From contig CAZXMB010000153.1 in the NCBI GenBank assembly GCA_964641715.1, positions 1 to 7,135 of the forward strand: a stretch of DNA of 7,135 nucleotides. Reading direction: 5' to 3'. The position numbers were made by a program, and so were the translations under genes. The stretch comes from CAZXMB01 sp964641715 (GTDB lineage: Bacteria > Desulfobacterota > BSN033 > UBA1163). Below the pieces are notes generated by a model. It searched no databases. It was not told the origin of the DNA and saw nothing but the letters and a program-made list of their open reading frames with translations. Below, in pieces: positions 6,311-7,135 of this stretch; the first letter of the stretch is position 1, and the number at the start of each line of letters is the position of its first letter.

Positions 6311-6373
6311 AGTAAAGCTCCCCGCCCACAGAGCGAGGGCTTCGATGGAGGGTCAAATCAAGGGAGGTATGAG

Positions 6374-7135
6374 ATGAAAGGAAAAATTAAGGAATTTGCT
6401 TCAGCCATGGGAATAGATGATGTGGGGATTGCGTCAATAAAGGATTACAGGAGCCCGAGGTCTCCGGAGTTACAGTCCATTTACCCCGGAGCAAAATCGC
6501 TGGTTGTCCTCGCTTTCAAGGCGCTCTCAAATTGCGAGAGCAACAATATGCAGATCACCATGGGAGGCCGCCTCGATGAGTTAGAATTTGCGCGGTCTTC
6601 TAATTACAGGATGGCTCGTTTTCTGGAGAAGGAGCTCAAGGCCAAAGCCATGACCGTACCTCCCTCTTACCCCCTTCATATGAGCTATGAAACCAAAGGG
6701 GTCATCGGAGATGTCTCCCTGCGCCATGCGGCCGTTGCCGCAGGCCTTGGAAACTTTGGCCGGCATAACCTCGTGATTCATCCTAAAATGGGCACGAGGG
6801 TACTCTTCACCGCGCTGATGACGGACCTGGACCTCCCTTCGGATTCTCCGATTCCCGAGAGGCTCTGTACGGATTGCAATGCCTGTGTTGAGAACTGTCC
6901 TGCGGAGGCCCTCAACGAAGAAGGAAAAACAGATAACATGAAATGCCTGAAGAACAGCCAGCCTTATGGCATCGGGAGCGCCATCCGTTTCTGGACAAAG
7001 TTTTCAGAGAGCCCAACCGAAGAACAGAAAAAGATGGTGAAGGATGTGAATTTCTGGCGCCTTTACCAGGCCGGTTTCATCGGGTTCCAATATTTTTGCT
7101 TCAACTGTGTCAGGTCCTGCCCGGTCGGCCAAGAG
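6374..7135 (+). CDS. QueG-like protein with double 4Fe-4S cluster domain, cut at the right edge
   Basis: The frame is open from the ATG at 6374 to the last base (254 codons, no stop), so the C-terminus is missing. AAGGGAGG at 6360-6367, six bases upstream, supports the start. The protein resembles epoxyqueuosine reductase (QueG), a cobalamin and iron-sulfur enzyme of tRNA queuosine synthesis. A GLGNFGRHNL segment (124-133) corresponds to the QueG GLGWIGKN region. It is followed by C165, C168, C171 and C175 (CxxCxxCxxxCP), a lone C191, then C242, C245 and C249 (CxxCxxxCP). That is exactly eight cysteines for two clusters. The catalytic Asp that QueG has 14 residues before GLG appears to be absent (V110 there). 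This may therefore be a paralogue with another redox role, and I give no symbol. The ilvC gene is divergent from it. Confidence 0.88.
   Translation, partial: MKGKIKEFASAMGIDDVGIASIKDYRSPRSPELQSIYPGAKSLVVLAFKALSNCESNNMQITMGGRLDELEFARSSNYRMARFLEKELKAKAMTVPPSYPLHMSYETKGVIGDVSLRHAAVAAGLGNFGRHNLVIHPKMGTRVLFTALMTDLDLPSDSPIPERLCTDCNACVENCPAEALNEEGKTDNMKCLKNSQPYGIGSAIRFWTKFSESPTEEQKKMVKDVNFWRLYQAGFIGFQYFCFNCVRSCPVGQE

Overview
This window of about 7.1 kb looks like bacterial chromosomal DNA of moderate GC content with AT-rich gaps between genes. It carries six complete protein genes and one gene cut by the right edge. The complement is a TRAP transporter, a lone ketol-acid reductoisomerase, two NAD(P)-dependent dehydrogenases and a QueG-like protein with two 4Fe-4S clusters. 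This mix resembles metabolically versatile anaerobes such as the Desulfobacterota (former Deltaproteobacteria). That placement is inferred from gene style only; there is no rRNA or other marker in the window.

Layout: (1) 36-3025, plus strand: a three-gene TRAP transporter unit in the order dctP, dctQ, dctM. A strong imperfect hairpin lies between dctP and dctQ, and dctQ and dctM overlap by ATGA. (2) 3038-4069, minus strand: a zinc-dependent medium-chain dehydrogenase with threonine-dehydrogenase-like signatures. (3) 4262-5062, plus strand: a classical short-chain dehydrogenase with an enlarged glycine-rich loop. (4) 5075-6133, minus strand: a class I ketol-acid reductoisomerase that resembles the fungal Ilv5 type. 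(5) 6374 to the right edge, plus strand: a QueG-like iron-sulfur protein, 254 codons visible, with no stop before the edge. From the zinc dehydrogenase onward the genes alternate in strand. This gives two convergent pairs with 12-bp gaps and two divergent pairs whose gaps (4070-4261 and 6134-6373) hold plausible back-to-back promoters.

How the genes may work together: the substrate-binding protein looks like the TRAP subgroup that includes 2-oxo-acid binders (TakP-like). The three oxidoreductases nearby act, by family, on hydroxy/keto compounds. An organic-acid uptake and hydroxy/keto-acid conversion locus is therefore plausible, but only dctPQM is clearly one operon.

The most unusual structural feature is at 1098-1156. 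A perfect 25-bp palindrome sits in the loop of a second hairpin and is flanked by CTGG direct repeats, as if one small palindromic element had inserted into another. I found no CRISPR array, transposase, tRNA, rRNA, defence system or clearly new multi-gene system.
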